Of a stretch of 64,000 nucleotides of DNA, positions 44,143 through 54,031 are shown piece after piece. The stretch is from Helianthus annuus (taxonomy: Eukaryota; Streptophyta; Magnoliopsida; Asterales; Asteraceae), in NCBI RefSeq assembly GCF_002127325.2, contig NC_035449.2, forward strand, positions 145,180,946 through 145,244,945, in the 5' to 3' direction. The notes under the pieces were generated by a model. That model made no database searches. It was not told the DNA's origin and worked only from the letters and a program-made list of their open reading frames with translations. Positions within the stretch are counted from its first letter, which is position 1. The number at the start of each line of letters is the position of its first letter. Position numbers and translations under genes: made by a program.

Positions 44143-45812
44143 TGATGTGCGTAAGTGTGTATATGTTTTAAGTATATATTTTAAGCCCTTTTTACACTTT
44201 AGCCAAGTTTTAAATTTATAAAACACGATATTTACTAACACTAAACACACATATGGGCAAGTGCACCCATCGTGGACGTAGTATAGTGTTGGTAAGATAC
44301 CGATGTCATCCAAGGACACAAGAGCTTTTAGTACCGGTTTATCCTCAACGTCTAATCAAATCAAAATGTTAGAAAAATATTTTTAAACTAGGAAAATAAA
44401 ACTAACTAAATGCTGAAAAATAAAATAAAAATAAAAACAGATAGACAAGATGAATCACTTGGATCCGACTCGTGTGTTAGTATAACTTTTGATTATTTTT
44501 GCACTTTTGCACTTGTTTAAGAGATTATCTTAGTTATTGTAGTAGGCCCCTCTTTTGAATGCGACGTTACCCTCAACCCAGTAGTTTGAGTCAACAAGGA
44601 TACAATCCTAAAGGGTCGGATTATTGAAAGATAATTAATTAAGTTATTAATGCAAATTATGGTAGGCCCCTCTTTTGGAGGTGACGTTACCCTCGACTAA
44701 GTAGTCTGAGTCAGCAGGGATACAGTCCTAAATAGCCGGGTTATAGTATTAATAGTAGGTAACTTATGAGGGGATCAAAGAGTTTGAACCCCCGCCATCC
44801 AATACCTTTGGGTATTGAAGGAGGTCCTACTAAATTTGACCCAGGTCCCTTGCAGGACCTCTAAACGCTGAACAAGGGCAAGACCCTTACCAAACCGTTC
44901 CCTTACCCCCCGACCGGGTTGCCAACATACCTCAATATAGACCGTGGAGATATGAATGGTGAAAATCTTTTATTTTATATAGACATTAAAATAATGCCAA
45001 GACACCACGGACAAACGATAAGGAAGAATCACCTTCAACATAAGAAACTAGTTATTAAAGTCATTAATACAAAACCAATTAAGAAGTGTAAAAGATTAAA
45101 AATAAAAAGTATTATACTAAACACTTGTCTTCACCAAGTGATGTAAGAGACTTAGGAAAACATGGCCTTGATTGTCAAGAACTCTTACGATCAATCTTGG
45201 ATCCCGAGACGACTCCCACACTCTATGATGGACAATGGATGATGGTGGTGGATGGTGGATGAAGTGTGAGAGAGGTGGTGTGCCAAGGGATGAGTTGCAA
45301 TGGCTCCAAGCACTCCTATTTATAGGCTGAACAGAAGCCTGGGCACAGCCCCGTGTCCGCTGGGCACGGCCCCGTGCCCTTCTGACACTATCTCTCTTCA
45401 TTAATTGTAATTCGCAATTACAATTAATGCGCCTGCAGTACTTTGGGCACGCCCTCGTGTTCACTGGGCACGGCCCCGTGGTGAGCAATAGAAGCTTCTA
45501 CAGGTTTGTCTTTTCTGCTTCTTCTTGGGCACGGCCCCGTGCTCGCTGAGCACGGGGCGTGTTCAGTCTTCTACCTTCTATGTTTTGCTTGGGAAGATGC
45601 TGTCGAGGGGTCGGGCAATCCACTTTTGTTCCTTTTCTTGTATTTATGTTAGATTTAGCTGTCTTTTTGCTTCTTTTGTTAATTTGAGCTCATTTAATCC
45701 TGAAAATACAAAAGGAAGACAAAAACACACTTTTTTCCAACATTAGTACTTAAAAAGGGTTAGTTTTATGCCTCATTTGATGTAATTTATATGTTGCATT
45801 TTACACACATCA
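44143..45812 (-). repeat. 5' LTR of element B
   Basis: 1670 bp, TGATGTGCG to ACACATCA on the plus strand, partner of 36856-40116. Palindrome pairs near 45350-45385, 45448-45482 and 45530-45565; ~80-bp direct repeats at about 44541-44620 and 44658-44735. Confidence 0.85.
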
Positions 45813-45817
45813 ACTTC

Positions 45818-46957
45818 ACAACCCATTACCACCCAAGATGAACCAACACTCACTTTTAACCCTTCTACTACAATTCCACCATTCACCCATTTCTTTCCGG
45901 GTGCGGGTTAGTCATCTTCAACCTATTCAATACCACCAAACTCAACCATTGTCCATGCTACTTCTACATTTAGACCATCGAACCAGTTGGGTTTTCATTA
46001 TTCAACTCTTCCATTTGGGCAATCTTCGGGTATAGGGGGAGATGGATATGATGAAGGATATGAAGATTTTGAGGGTTATGATGAAGACGGTTATGCATAT
46101 GGGGGTGATGGAGATCAAGGGGAATTTGCTTAATACAAGGCCAAACTCAAGGAATTCCAAGTGTTGGTGGAATTCCACAACAACAAATTGTACCACAACA
46201 TATTCGGCCAAGGCCACAAGGGCGACAGTTGCAACATCCTACTCCATTGCAACAAGTTCGTCCACAAAATGCACAACCACAATTCCAAAGGCCAATTCAA
46301 CACCCACCGATGCCACAACATCAATTTCAACCACATGTACCTCAAGGGCCTATACAAAGACCAATGGGTCCTATTCGTCCAAGGAGTCGGTTGGGTGTAC
46401 CAAGAAGACATCTTAGAGAACATGTGAGAGGCATTGAAGCACATTTTAGGCCGGTAATCACTCACAATCCTTCACCGGCAGTTATTCCTCACAATAATCA
46501 AGGGAGGACATTTGAGGTGAGAACCAATTCATTGCAAAGCTTACCAAAGTATAAGGGTTTAGCAACGGAGGAGCCTTATTTTCATTTGGAGGCTTATGAC
46601 TCATTTTGCAACACTCTTGGGAGTCAAGGTTTTTTGGCCGATGATGTCAAATTGGTATTATTCCAATTTTCTTTGGAAGATAAGGCAAAGAAGTGGTTTT
46701 ACACTCTACCTTCGGCATCTATCTATACATGGGCAGAAATGCAACAAATCTTTTTGCATGAATTTTATACCGCCCAAAAGACAAATGATGCTAGAAAAGG
46801 GTTGAGAAGTTTCCAACAACTACAAGGTGAGATGTTCCATGAGGCATTTGAACGGTTTAACATGATGATAAAGAATTGCCCTCATCATGGGATAGAGCTA
46901 TGGGAGTTGATGAATGCTTTTCTGAGGGGTTATGTGCCGAAGATGCTCGTGACTTAA
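45818..46957 (+). pseudogene. outer Athila gag, central capsid part
   Basis: Resumes the frame cut at 36855. One TAG near 45910 and a frameshift near 46133 precede a 242-codon frame (46229-46957). That frame starts Gln/Pro/Arg rich and then has the Retrotrans_gag capsid domain: VRTNSLQSLPKYKGLATEEP, FSLEDKAKKWFYTLP, MQQIFLHEFYTAQKTNDARK and CPHHGIELWELMNAFLRGY. The frame then shifts again. Structural particle protein by family; dead here. Confidence 0.8.
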
Positions 46958-47090
46958 TGTCTATCACGAATGGCACTTTTGGCACGAATTACGAGCATGA
47001 TGATTGGGAATTCTTGGAATAATGGCAGTCACATCAAAAAGAAAAGCTCAAGCATCAAGGAGAGCACGACCGGCCATTACCTGAACTCAA

Positions 47091-47450
47091 GTGCACGCGG
47101 TAGACGATGGTAATGTTCAAACTTCTAATCAAATTTATAATGTTTGTGTGCTTTGTAATGAGATAGGGCATGCGGCTGAAAATTGCCAAGGAGTGGAAGG
47201 GCAATATGAGGAGGTGAATGCATTGCAAAGGCAAGGCGGGTGTGGTAGAAACTACAACATGAATTCCAATACTTACCACCCCGGTTTACGAAATCACCCG
47301 AACTTTAGATACGGGAATTCGTCAAATCAAGCCAACCCGAACTTCCAAGGAAACCAAGGATTTCAAAGGCAATATCAAACGGGTCAAAGCTTTTCGGGTG
47401 GAAACGAAGTAATGGAGATGTTGAAGGCGATGCAAATTGAGATGCAATGA
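47091..47450 (+). pseudogene. outer Athila gag, zinc knuckle part
   Basis: Frame of 119 codons with a canonical knuckle CVLCNEIGHAAENC (CX2CX4HX4C) at about 47150-47192, then Asn/Gly/Gln-rich sequence (YHPGLRNHPNFRYGNSSNQ) typical of Athila gag tails. A TGA ends it at 47450. Note that this element has the standard knuckle spacing, unlike elements A and B. Confidence 0.75.
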
Positions 47451-47546
47451 AGGATTCATCTTGATGATGCTCGCATTCAAAAAGACGAAATCCGTGATAA
47501 AGCAATTCAGTCGTTGACTACCCAAATGAGTTAACTTGCGAGCGAT

Positions 47547-47826
47547 GTGGTAATATTGAAGAAAGCAAAAGGCCAACTACAAAGTGACACGGTGACAAAT
47601 CCCAAAAACATTAAAAGTGTTAATATCAATCTGGTAAGTACCGTTCCTAATAGTGACTTCAATGAAACATTTTTAACATCTTCTTGTCAAGTGAGTGCAG
47701 GTATAGGAAGGGATGCCGAGGTTGAAACGGACAAAGAGCATGGAGCACCACTCGTGCCTATTCAAGTGGGAAAATTAAAAATTCCTCAAGCATTGTTGGA
47801 CTATGGGGCGAGTATGAGTGTGCTAC
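47547..47826 (+). pseudogene. outer Athila protease, interrupted
   Basis: The frame reaches the retropepsin active-site motif LLDYGASMSVL and is cut right there by the LTR at 47827. The Asp is retained (D-Y-G). Upstream residues form the expected linker (HGAPLVPIQVGKLKIPQ). Confidence 0.75.
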
Positions 47827-48701
47827 TGTAACACCTCGAAAATTTATGTCCAATAATGTATTGACACGTGTCATAAGCTTTGAACATGTGAAAGAATACT
47901 TTAGAGGGACTAAAGTTGACAAACAGGAAAGTATGTGAATATAAGGGTTCAAAATGTCAACAATGGATAAATATACTTTACAAGAACCCTACATGATGTT
48001 TATACCCTTAAACGAATAAATTATGGATCATACGAAGCTAATTATGAAAGAAAGTGAGGAATTACAAACTACAGGGGTTAAATGTGTCAACATGTTTAAA
48101 GTATACCTCTGAGTGACCTTTTAGCAAACCCGAAGCTTTGTAATGATTAGTTATACTCACAAGAATGTGTGATAAAAATTTCACAAAGTTTCGTTATCGT
48201 ATGAGAAAGTTATGATAAAATTCGTATACGAGGGGTTAAAAGCGTCAACGTTGAAATTTAAGACTTTTCGGTGATCGTATGAATAATCGGGGACTTAACA
48301 AAGTTGGTTTGTGACTTGGGGTCCTTAAAAGTCAAATTAGAGGGTTAAAAGTGCAAGAAAACAAGTAAAAATCAAGTTTGGAAGGACCAGTGACTTAAAA
48401 TGCAATATTTGAAACTTTGTTAACCGGACTGGACATCCACACGGGCCGCGTAAGCCCAGGCAGGACCTTACACGGGCCGCCTGGCACTCCCAGTATCAGA
48501 AAAATCATGGCAGCTGCCTGTACAGCCGGTTTAACCGACTTAAAAGCCTTGTTTGGCACTTGTTCCTGCAACTCAAATCCTAGCCCGGTATATCCCATTT
48601 TAATTTTACACCATTGTTAACGTTATGCCTTTTTTACTCTCTGATCGAGGTTCTCGGAAATGAAAAATCTTCGTAAACTAAATCACACGTGTATATGTTG
48701 A
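47827..48701 (+). repeat. Gypsy LTR fragment, split by the second Sirevirus
   Basis: Begins TGTAACACCTCG inside the protease of the outer Athila element and runs 875 bp until the Sirevirus LTR. Related in its ends to the TGTAACACCCCG LTRs at 7435 and 56310. It contains two CACGGGCCGC blocks 31 bp apart (48438-48480). The remainder lies beyond the right edge. Confidence 0.65.
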
Positions 48702-49438
48702 TGTTGGATCTGAGTTTCCTTTTGATTGTACTTTTGTTTGTAAAATAAGATGGAAATGAATGAGTGTGCAGTGGAAATTAAGATGAACACAAACTTTGTA
48801 TACAATCAAATGAGAGTAATACTTTTAATCAAACATCTTTACACAAAGAACCGAATGATTGAATTTATTTCAAACACGATTACAATGATGATGTATGAAT
48901 GCAAACTCCCCCTCAGCCCGAGCTCAGTAGTTTGTTCGTGCAAAGAAGACGAATGATGTGAAGAGCTAATAGAACAGTACAAAGTACTGTACTATTTATA
49001 AGCACTTGCAAACTACTGAGCATCTTTAGCTGACGTCACCATGAAAGTGACATCTAACCTCCTAACAAACTCTAACCTCTGATCTATACAGACACTGCTT
49101 GTGTTAACTACTGCTATTACATTCTATTACAAATAGACTTTAGAACTACTGCTGCAACCTTCTACTGCTGTGAACCCAGCAGCACTTATCCGGATCAGCA
49201 GTGCTTGACTCAAGGCAGTAGATTGAATCAGCAGGACTTGAGTCTTCATCAGATCTTTAATTGAGCAGCAGTTATTGGTCAGTAGTTAGTAAGATCAGCA
49301 GATAGGAGGTCATCAGTTGTTGTAATCACTTTCAAGGGGAGAGATATGTATATCAGTATCTGCTTATTCTGAATCCACTGAGCTGATCCAGTTTTGGCTT
49401 TACATTGTCTGTTCCTCTGATAGGGTTTAATCCCAACA
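48702..49438 (-). repeat. 3' LTR of the second Sirevirus-like element
   Basis: 737 bp with TGTTGGATC and TCCCAACA ends; GTTGA (48697-48701) would be the target duplication. Repeated CAGCAG/CTGCTG words occur throughout. Its boundaries are inferred from end motifs because the partner LTR is not in the window. Confidence 0.75.
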
Positions 49439-49454
49439 ATCTCCCCCTGGAACA
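49439..49454 (-). other. polypurine tract of the second Sirevirus
   Basis: Minus strand GTTCCAGGGGGAGAT adjoins the LTR. The upstream ORF stop lies only 35 bp away. Confidence 0.8.
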
Positions 49455-49488
49455 GATAATGCCAAAACTCTTCATTATTGTGGATATT

Positions 49489-52400
49489 TTATTGCCTCAT
49501 CAACAGTTCCCTTATTTGACCTTTAAATTGTAATTCAAAGCTAAGGGCATCTGTATCTTCATCATCCCTGCTAAGTGGAAGATCAAGGAGATCCTGCAAA
49601 TCTTCAAGACTCAGGCCAAGAGCTTGTTCCCTTGATATTATCTTCACTTCTCCACCAGACCTGAGCAAAGTCAATACGCGGGTCTGTTTGTCAGTTGCCC
49701 ACTTTTGTATTTTTGAGCCTGGTGGGTTTCTTGGGAGATGCTTATTTGCAGAAGTATTTGGAGAGGCTGGCTGATTCATCACTGGCTGAGCAGTGGTAGC
49801 AGAATTTTCTTGTTCAAGTTCTTCTTTTAACGTTCTTAGCAGGCCTTCTTTTACAACAGCATTGCCAGTAAGAATATCTTGAACTGTCTCAACTCCTAAC
49901 TGGCTTTGTTTCCTCCTTTTGTAAGAGGAAGTACCAGCTGGAGCAGTGGATCTCCTGATTTGCAGCTTTGATGGTTCTTTTGAAACCGCTGCTTCAGGAT
50001 AGTCAGGTTTTTGAGGGATTTTTGGATCTTTCTTCCTTAATTCCTCCAACCTTTTGTAGGTTGACCTGACCACATCTTCTTTCCATCTAGCAACTTGTCT
50101 TTTGGTGCCAAATTCAGCAACAACCAATTCTTCTTTCATTCTTTTTAGTTCCAACTGCTTTTCAGGTACATTCTTTTTGAACTTTGCCCAATCAGGAGGA
50201 GTGTGAGTGACATTCCTTTTTATCATAACTTGAATTCTGGCTGATTCAGCTTCAAGCTCTGGGATAGTCCACTCTTTGTACATGTGTCTCTCTCCTTTGT
50301 ATTTCTTGTAAAACATGATGCTTTCAATGTAGTCTTTCTTCAGAGTTTCAGCTGCTCTTTCAGAAATTTGTTGACTAACATTCTTTGCAAAACGTTCCAG
50401 GGAGTTGACTTGTGTAAGCAGATATTGGTAGTATCTTGAAACTTCTTTGTCAGATTTCCCTTGTGAGTTTCTCTGTGAGATATCCTCTGCTTGTTTGGCC
50501 TTTATTTTCAAATATTCATCAATGTTTTTGGGCCATGGATATCCTTTGATTGAGGGCAAACTCCTTTTGGCAGGGTCATCCTCAGTATAGAAGGATTTTA
50601 TCTCTTCTCTGACAGCTTCTAATTCAAGAGGAAATTGAACACCTGCAGGAGGTAAAGGTTTGTGCATTGGAACAGAAGAAAGTGGAACTGGTTTTGGTAT
50701 ATTGACAAGAGCTAAAGATTTTGAAGATGTTTGGGGTGGTGAAGTGACATCATCTTTAGGAGTTAGCCTCCTCCTCTTTATTTGAGGAGGGACTGATGAT
50801 GTTTTGGATGGAAAGATGGTTGTAGTGGCAGTGGTTTGTGATAGACTAACAGCTGTTGAAACAACTGGTGTTCCAACCACTGTTGTCTTTACAACAGATG
50901 TTTTAACATCTGCTGTCTTCTGCCTTTTGACAGGAGGTGATTGTGATTTAGGTGGTGATGGTGGTAAAGCAGTGGATGTTGTGTGTGTTGAGGTGGTGTG
51001 TGTTGAAGTGGGAGCAGATGTTGAAACTACTGAGGTACCAACAGCACCTGATACAACAGAGGTTACAACACCTGTTTTGGGAGGTGGTTTTTGAACAGAC
51101 TTTGAACGCCTGACCGGAATGGATTTGGGTAGCCTTACTTTTCTAGTAGACTTCTTCTTTTCATCAAAAAGATTTTCATCATCTCTTGACCCTAAAGTAC
51201 CCTGATCCGGATAATCCATCTTGGCTTTCTTTTTGGCCTCTCTATCCCTTTTTACACAAGCAAGTGCTTCTGCAAGTGCATTTGTAGTCTCATCAATTTT
51301 CTTACTACCATCTGGCAAAGGGATCTGCTTGGTCATATTTGAATTTTCCGGTGCAAGGTAAAGACCATCAGTTATTCCCTTTCTTCTCCATTCTTGAATT
51401 TTCTCCCCCTTTTTGGCATTATCTTCAGGGAGTTGATCAATGAAGAATACTGGTGGAGGAGCAGTGCCAGTGGTGTGCAGGATCTGAGTTTTAAGAGCCT
51501 TTAGATCAGCCTGAGTGTCTTTGAACCTAGACTCCATAGCATTTCTCAGCTGTTGGACATGTTTTTCATGTTGTCGATCTGCCAGTTGTGCCTGATGATG
51601 GAGATAAGGTTGAAAGAGAGTCCAGAGCTCATTTGTAGCAGGTGCTTGTTGTGGAGCAGGTGCTTGAGGTGGAACAACAGTGGATTGTACCTTTTGTACC
51701 TGTAACAACTGCTGGAGCATATTTTTGAGCTCTGCAACAGAGTTATCAAGCTTTTCAACACGATCCGTCAATTTCTGGTACTTTAAATCATCACCCAATT
51801 TAATGGGATCATCTGATTTCCCACTAACAGTGGTTTTATCAGTGGCAGATGTGGGGAATTTATTCCAAACATTAACCACTGATGCCCCTTTTTCTTGGTA
51901 CTGGGGTCTTCTTCCTTCAACACTTGACAACCTTTTGATGATGCCAGTTGGATATATAAATCCACTGGTGGTTGGCAGAGGTGCGATGTAAGGAATTGCC
52001 TCCAAGGAAGTCTTATTAATGAAACCACTGCCCAACTGTAAACCTGTAGGTTCAATAGTTGTAGTGGCTGCTTCACTTGGATTACCACAAAGAGTTACTT
52101 GTAACTCAATGGGTGTAACCTCCTCAGGTTTTGTTGGTGGGTTAGAAATGGATGATACAGCAGGCTCAGTCATTTGTTGAGGTATATTCTCATTGACAGG
52201 TGATTGAGAAGGACTGGATAGTGCCTGGTTCAAGTCAATTGCATCCAACAGTAGTTGTGTTTTTGGTGGAATTGAGGATGTGATGGTGGGTTTAGAAAGC
52301 GGAGTTGCTCCGGGCATTGAGCTTTGGATGATGGAGACAAGTGTATCCAGAGCATCATGATGTGGTGGCCCTTTGTGTACAACCTGTCCTTTTTGTGAAG

Positions 52401-53496
52401 AAGCAGGAGGAGTTATGGTTATGGGTTGAGATATTTGTACCAACTGCTGTGAGGAAGAAGCAGCGGTGGTTTCTAGTGACATTTGTGTTGTCACAGGCAT
52501 TAACTCTGGTATCTCATCTGCCAGAGTTGCCTTTTCGATTGGTTTGGAGGGTTTTTGATTTTTCTTTTTGGATGGCCTTTTTGGTTTGGTAGGTGTGGGT
52601 TTCAAAACAGTTGTTCTGCTGCTTTGATCACCTAGAGCAGTAGGCTCAGCAACAGATACCTGAGGAGCAGTGGTAGCTGCTAAAATCTGCTCAGGTACCC
52701 CTGCTTGTGTTTTGCAAGGTGCTAACATACGTGAAAATGTTTCAGATGTTAGACAGTTTATTGCAGTTATTTCACCTTGGTTTATTAGAGACAAATCATC
52801 CTTACTGAATTTCTTTTGAAAATAATAGCTTAAGAACCTTGGAAACAGTAAAAATGATTTGCTTTCAACATTATTAACCAAATCTTTAAAGATTTCCCGA
52901 GAATAGTTATAATTTTCTTCTTGAAGAATCGCATATCCCAGATTTTGAATCTTTATAGGGATCTCATTGAAAGAAGTGGTTTTGTTTGAAACACATACTA
53001 GGAGGGTATGGCATAAAAATCTTGGTGCAGGAGGAAAGTAACCTTTTTCTAAGGTTAATTTCGTCATCATTGTGGCTTCATACCCTCTTTCAATGAAGTC
53101 AATGTGCAACTCGTTTTTGGTGAAAGAAGTTTTACCTGCCTGATCATCGAGTTGGAAGACTTCGGAGATGGATTGTGGTGAAATGTGGACAGCTTTACCC
53201 TTTATGGAAGATTTGATTGCAGTGACAATGTCTCCTTGTTTTTCAAGGGTTGCATTTTTCCAAAACTCCCTTTGGGTTACCAAGTAGATGGGTGCGTCGG
53301 CGGTGAGCAAAGATTTGTACTTTGATTTTGCCATGATGGTGATAATGGAATCGAAAACATCTGTGGTTCCTGGTTTTGTGAGAAGACCCAGGAGATTGTG
53401 AGATTTTTTGAATGGAATCTCAGTGGTGGTTGCCTTTTGAGAGGCTGTTTTCGAAGATTTTGATGTGGGTTTTGCAGATGACTTCGATTTTGTCAT
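49489..53496 (-). CDS. Sirevirus extra ORF downstream of pol (1335 aa)
   Basis: An uninterrupted frame placed after pol and before the PPT, the position of the extra (env-like) ORF of Sireviruses. Residues 1-45 are basic and Ser/Thr rich. Residues about 45-270 form a compact helical domain (LEKGYFPPAPRFLCHTLLV; KSFLLFPRFLSYYF) that resembles ORFs I recall being auto-labelled synaptobrevin/longin-like in Asteraceae genomes. Residues 280-560 are Pro/Thr/Ser rich. Coiled coils are likely at about 570-600 and 645-690. A Val/Thr/Ser/Pro-rich part at about 815-920 has degenerate TSVV/TTVV repeats, and the last 350 residues are Lys/Glu rich. I see no signal peptide or transmembrane segment, which argues against a true envelope. 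Function unknown. Confidence 0.75.
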   Translation of the reverse strand: MTKSKSSAKPTSKSSKTASQKATTTEIPFKKSHNLLGLLTKPGTTDVFDSIITIMAKSKYKSLLTADAPIYLVTQREFWKNATLEKQGDIVTAIKSSIKGKAVHISPQSISEVFQLDDQAGKTSFTKNELHIDFIERGYEATMMTKLTLEKGYFPPAPRFLCHTLLVCVSNKTTSFNEIPIKIQNLGYAILQEENYNYSREIFKDLVNNVESKSFLLFPRFLSYYFQKKFSKDDLSLINQGEITAINCLTSETFSRMLAPCKTQAGVPEQILAATTAPQVSVAEPTALGDQSSRTTVLKPTPTKPKRPSKKKNQKPSKPIEKATLADEIPELMPVTTQMSLETTAASSSQQLVQISQPITITPPASSQKGQVVHKGPPHHDALDTLVSIIQSSMPGATPLSKPTITSSIPPKTQLLLDAIDLNQALSSPSQSPVNENIPQQMTEPAVSSISNPPTKPEEVTPIELQVTLCGNPSEAATTTIEPTGLQLGSGFINKTSLEAIPYIAPLPTTSGFIYPTGIIKRLSSVEGRRPQYQEKGASVVNVWNKFPTSATDKTTVSGKSDDPIKLGDDLKYQKLTDRVEKLDNSVAELKNMLQQLLQVQKVQSTVVPPQAPAPQQAPATNELWTLFQPYLHHQAQLADRQHEKHVQQLRNAMESRFKDTQADLKALKTQILHTTGTAPPPVFFIDQLPEDNAKKGEKIQEWRRKGITDGLYLAPENSNMTKQIPLPDGSKKIDETTNALAEALACVKRDREAKKKAKMDYPDQGTLGSRDDENLFDEKKKSTRKVRLPKSIPVRRSKSVQKPPPKTGVVTSVVSGAVGTSVVSTSAPTSTHTTSTHTTSTALPPSPPKSQSPPVKRQKTADVKTSVVKTTVVGTPVVSTAVSLSQTTATTTIFPSKTSSVPPQIKRRRLTPKDDVTSPPQTSSKSLALVNIPKPVPLSSVPMHKPLPPAGVQFPLELEAVREEIKSFYTEDDPAKRSLPSIKGYPWPKNIDEYLKIKAKQAEDISQRNSQGKSDKEVSRYYQYLLTQVNSLERFAKNVSQQISERAAETLKKDYIESIMFYKKYKGERHMYKEWTIPELEAESARIQVMIKRNVTHTPPDWAKFKKNVPEKQLELKRMKEELVVAEFGTKRQVARWKEDVVRSTYKRLEELRKKDPKIPQKPDYPEAAVSKEPSKLQIRRSTAPAGTSSYKRRKQSQLGVETVQDILTGNAVVKEGLLRTLKEELEQENSATTAQPVMNQPASPNTSANKHLPRNPPGSKIQKWATDKQTRVLTLLRSGGEVKIISREQALGLSLEDLQDLLDLPLSRDDEDTDALSFELQFKGQIRELLMRQ

Positions 53497-54031
53497 TTTT
53501 GAAACGATTGATCGAAGGAATTTTGTGGGAGATGGAAAGAAAAACTGCTTTGAGAAGAGAATTTTTTATGAATTCAATTCGACAGTAAAACCCTGTTTGG
53601 ATGGTGAGTGGGGAGTTTTATAGGAGAGATAGTGAATGCTGACGTGGCAGCCGTTACAAAAAGTCTGACACTATGTACTGCCCACGTGACAACCACTGGT
53701 GAAGATGAAGAACAGTACTTTTGGTGAAAGCAACTGATGAAAGCAGTGGAAAGGGGGCAGTGGATGATTTTTACTATCAGTAGATAGCATATCAATGGAT
53801 AAGACACTGCTTTTGAACAACAGTGGTTATCAAGGAATGAGAGAACAGAGGTTGCCTTTCAGCAATGGGCAGACTTTTTGATGTAAAGCATACTTTTGAA
53901 TAATCAGTGGTTATGGCAGACTTTTAAGGATTTTAATGAAATTTTCATTTTTAAGCTATTTTTAAGGATGGATTTTTGATTTTCTGAAAACATTTTGTTG
54001 CTTTTATTCATAGAAAACAAGATGTTGCTTG
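53497..54031 (-). other. spacer between pol and the extra ORF
   Basis: 535 bp without a gene. Repeated CAGTGG and CAGTACT-type words. A TATAAAAC-like sequence (minus) at about 53615 lies 120 bp upstream of the extra ORF and could be an internal promoter; this is speculative. Confidence 0.45.

Larger units (their letters stand above)
36856..45812 (-). mobile_element. Athila-type Ty3/Gypsy element B, non-autonomous
   Basis: LTRs at 36856-40116 and 44143-45812 share TGATGTGCG and ACACATCA ends. An Asp-type PBS adjoins the right LTR and a PPT the left, giving minus orientation. The interior carries a Tyr-rich zinc-knuckle ORF, a protease-like ORF and the beginning of an RT region, then a long 3' non-coding region. 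RT catalytic motifs, RNase H and integrase are absent. It sits inside the gag of the outer Athila element. Confidence 0.85.

Noticed and set aside
50804..51991. Plus-strand ORFs of about 100 codons within 49489-53496
   Set aside because: Antisense shadows of the Val/Thr-rich part of the 1335-codon ORF.
49489..53496. Classical envelope gene
   Set aside because: Position fits an env-like ORF, but there is no signal peptide, transmembrane segment or cleavage site visible.
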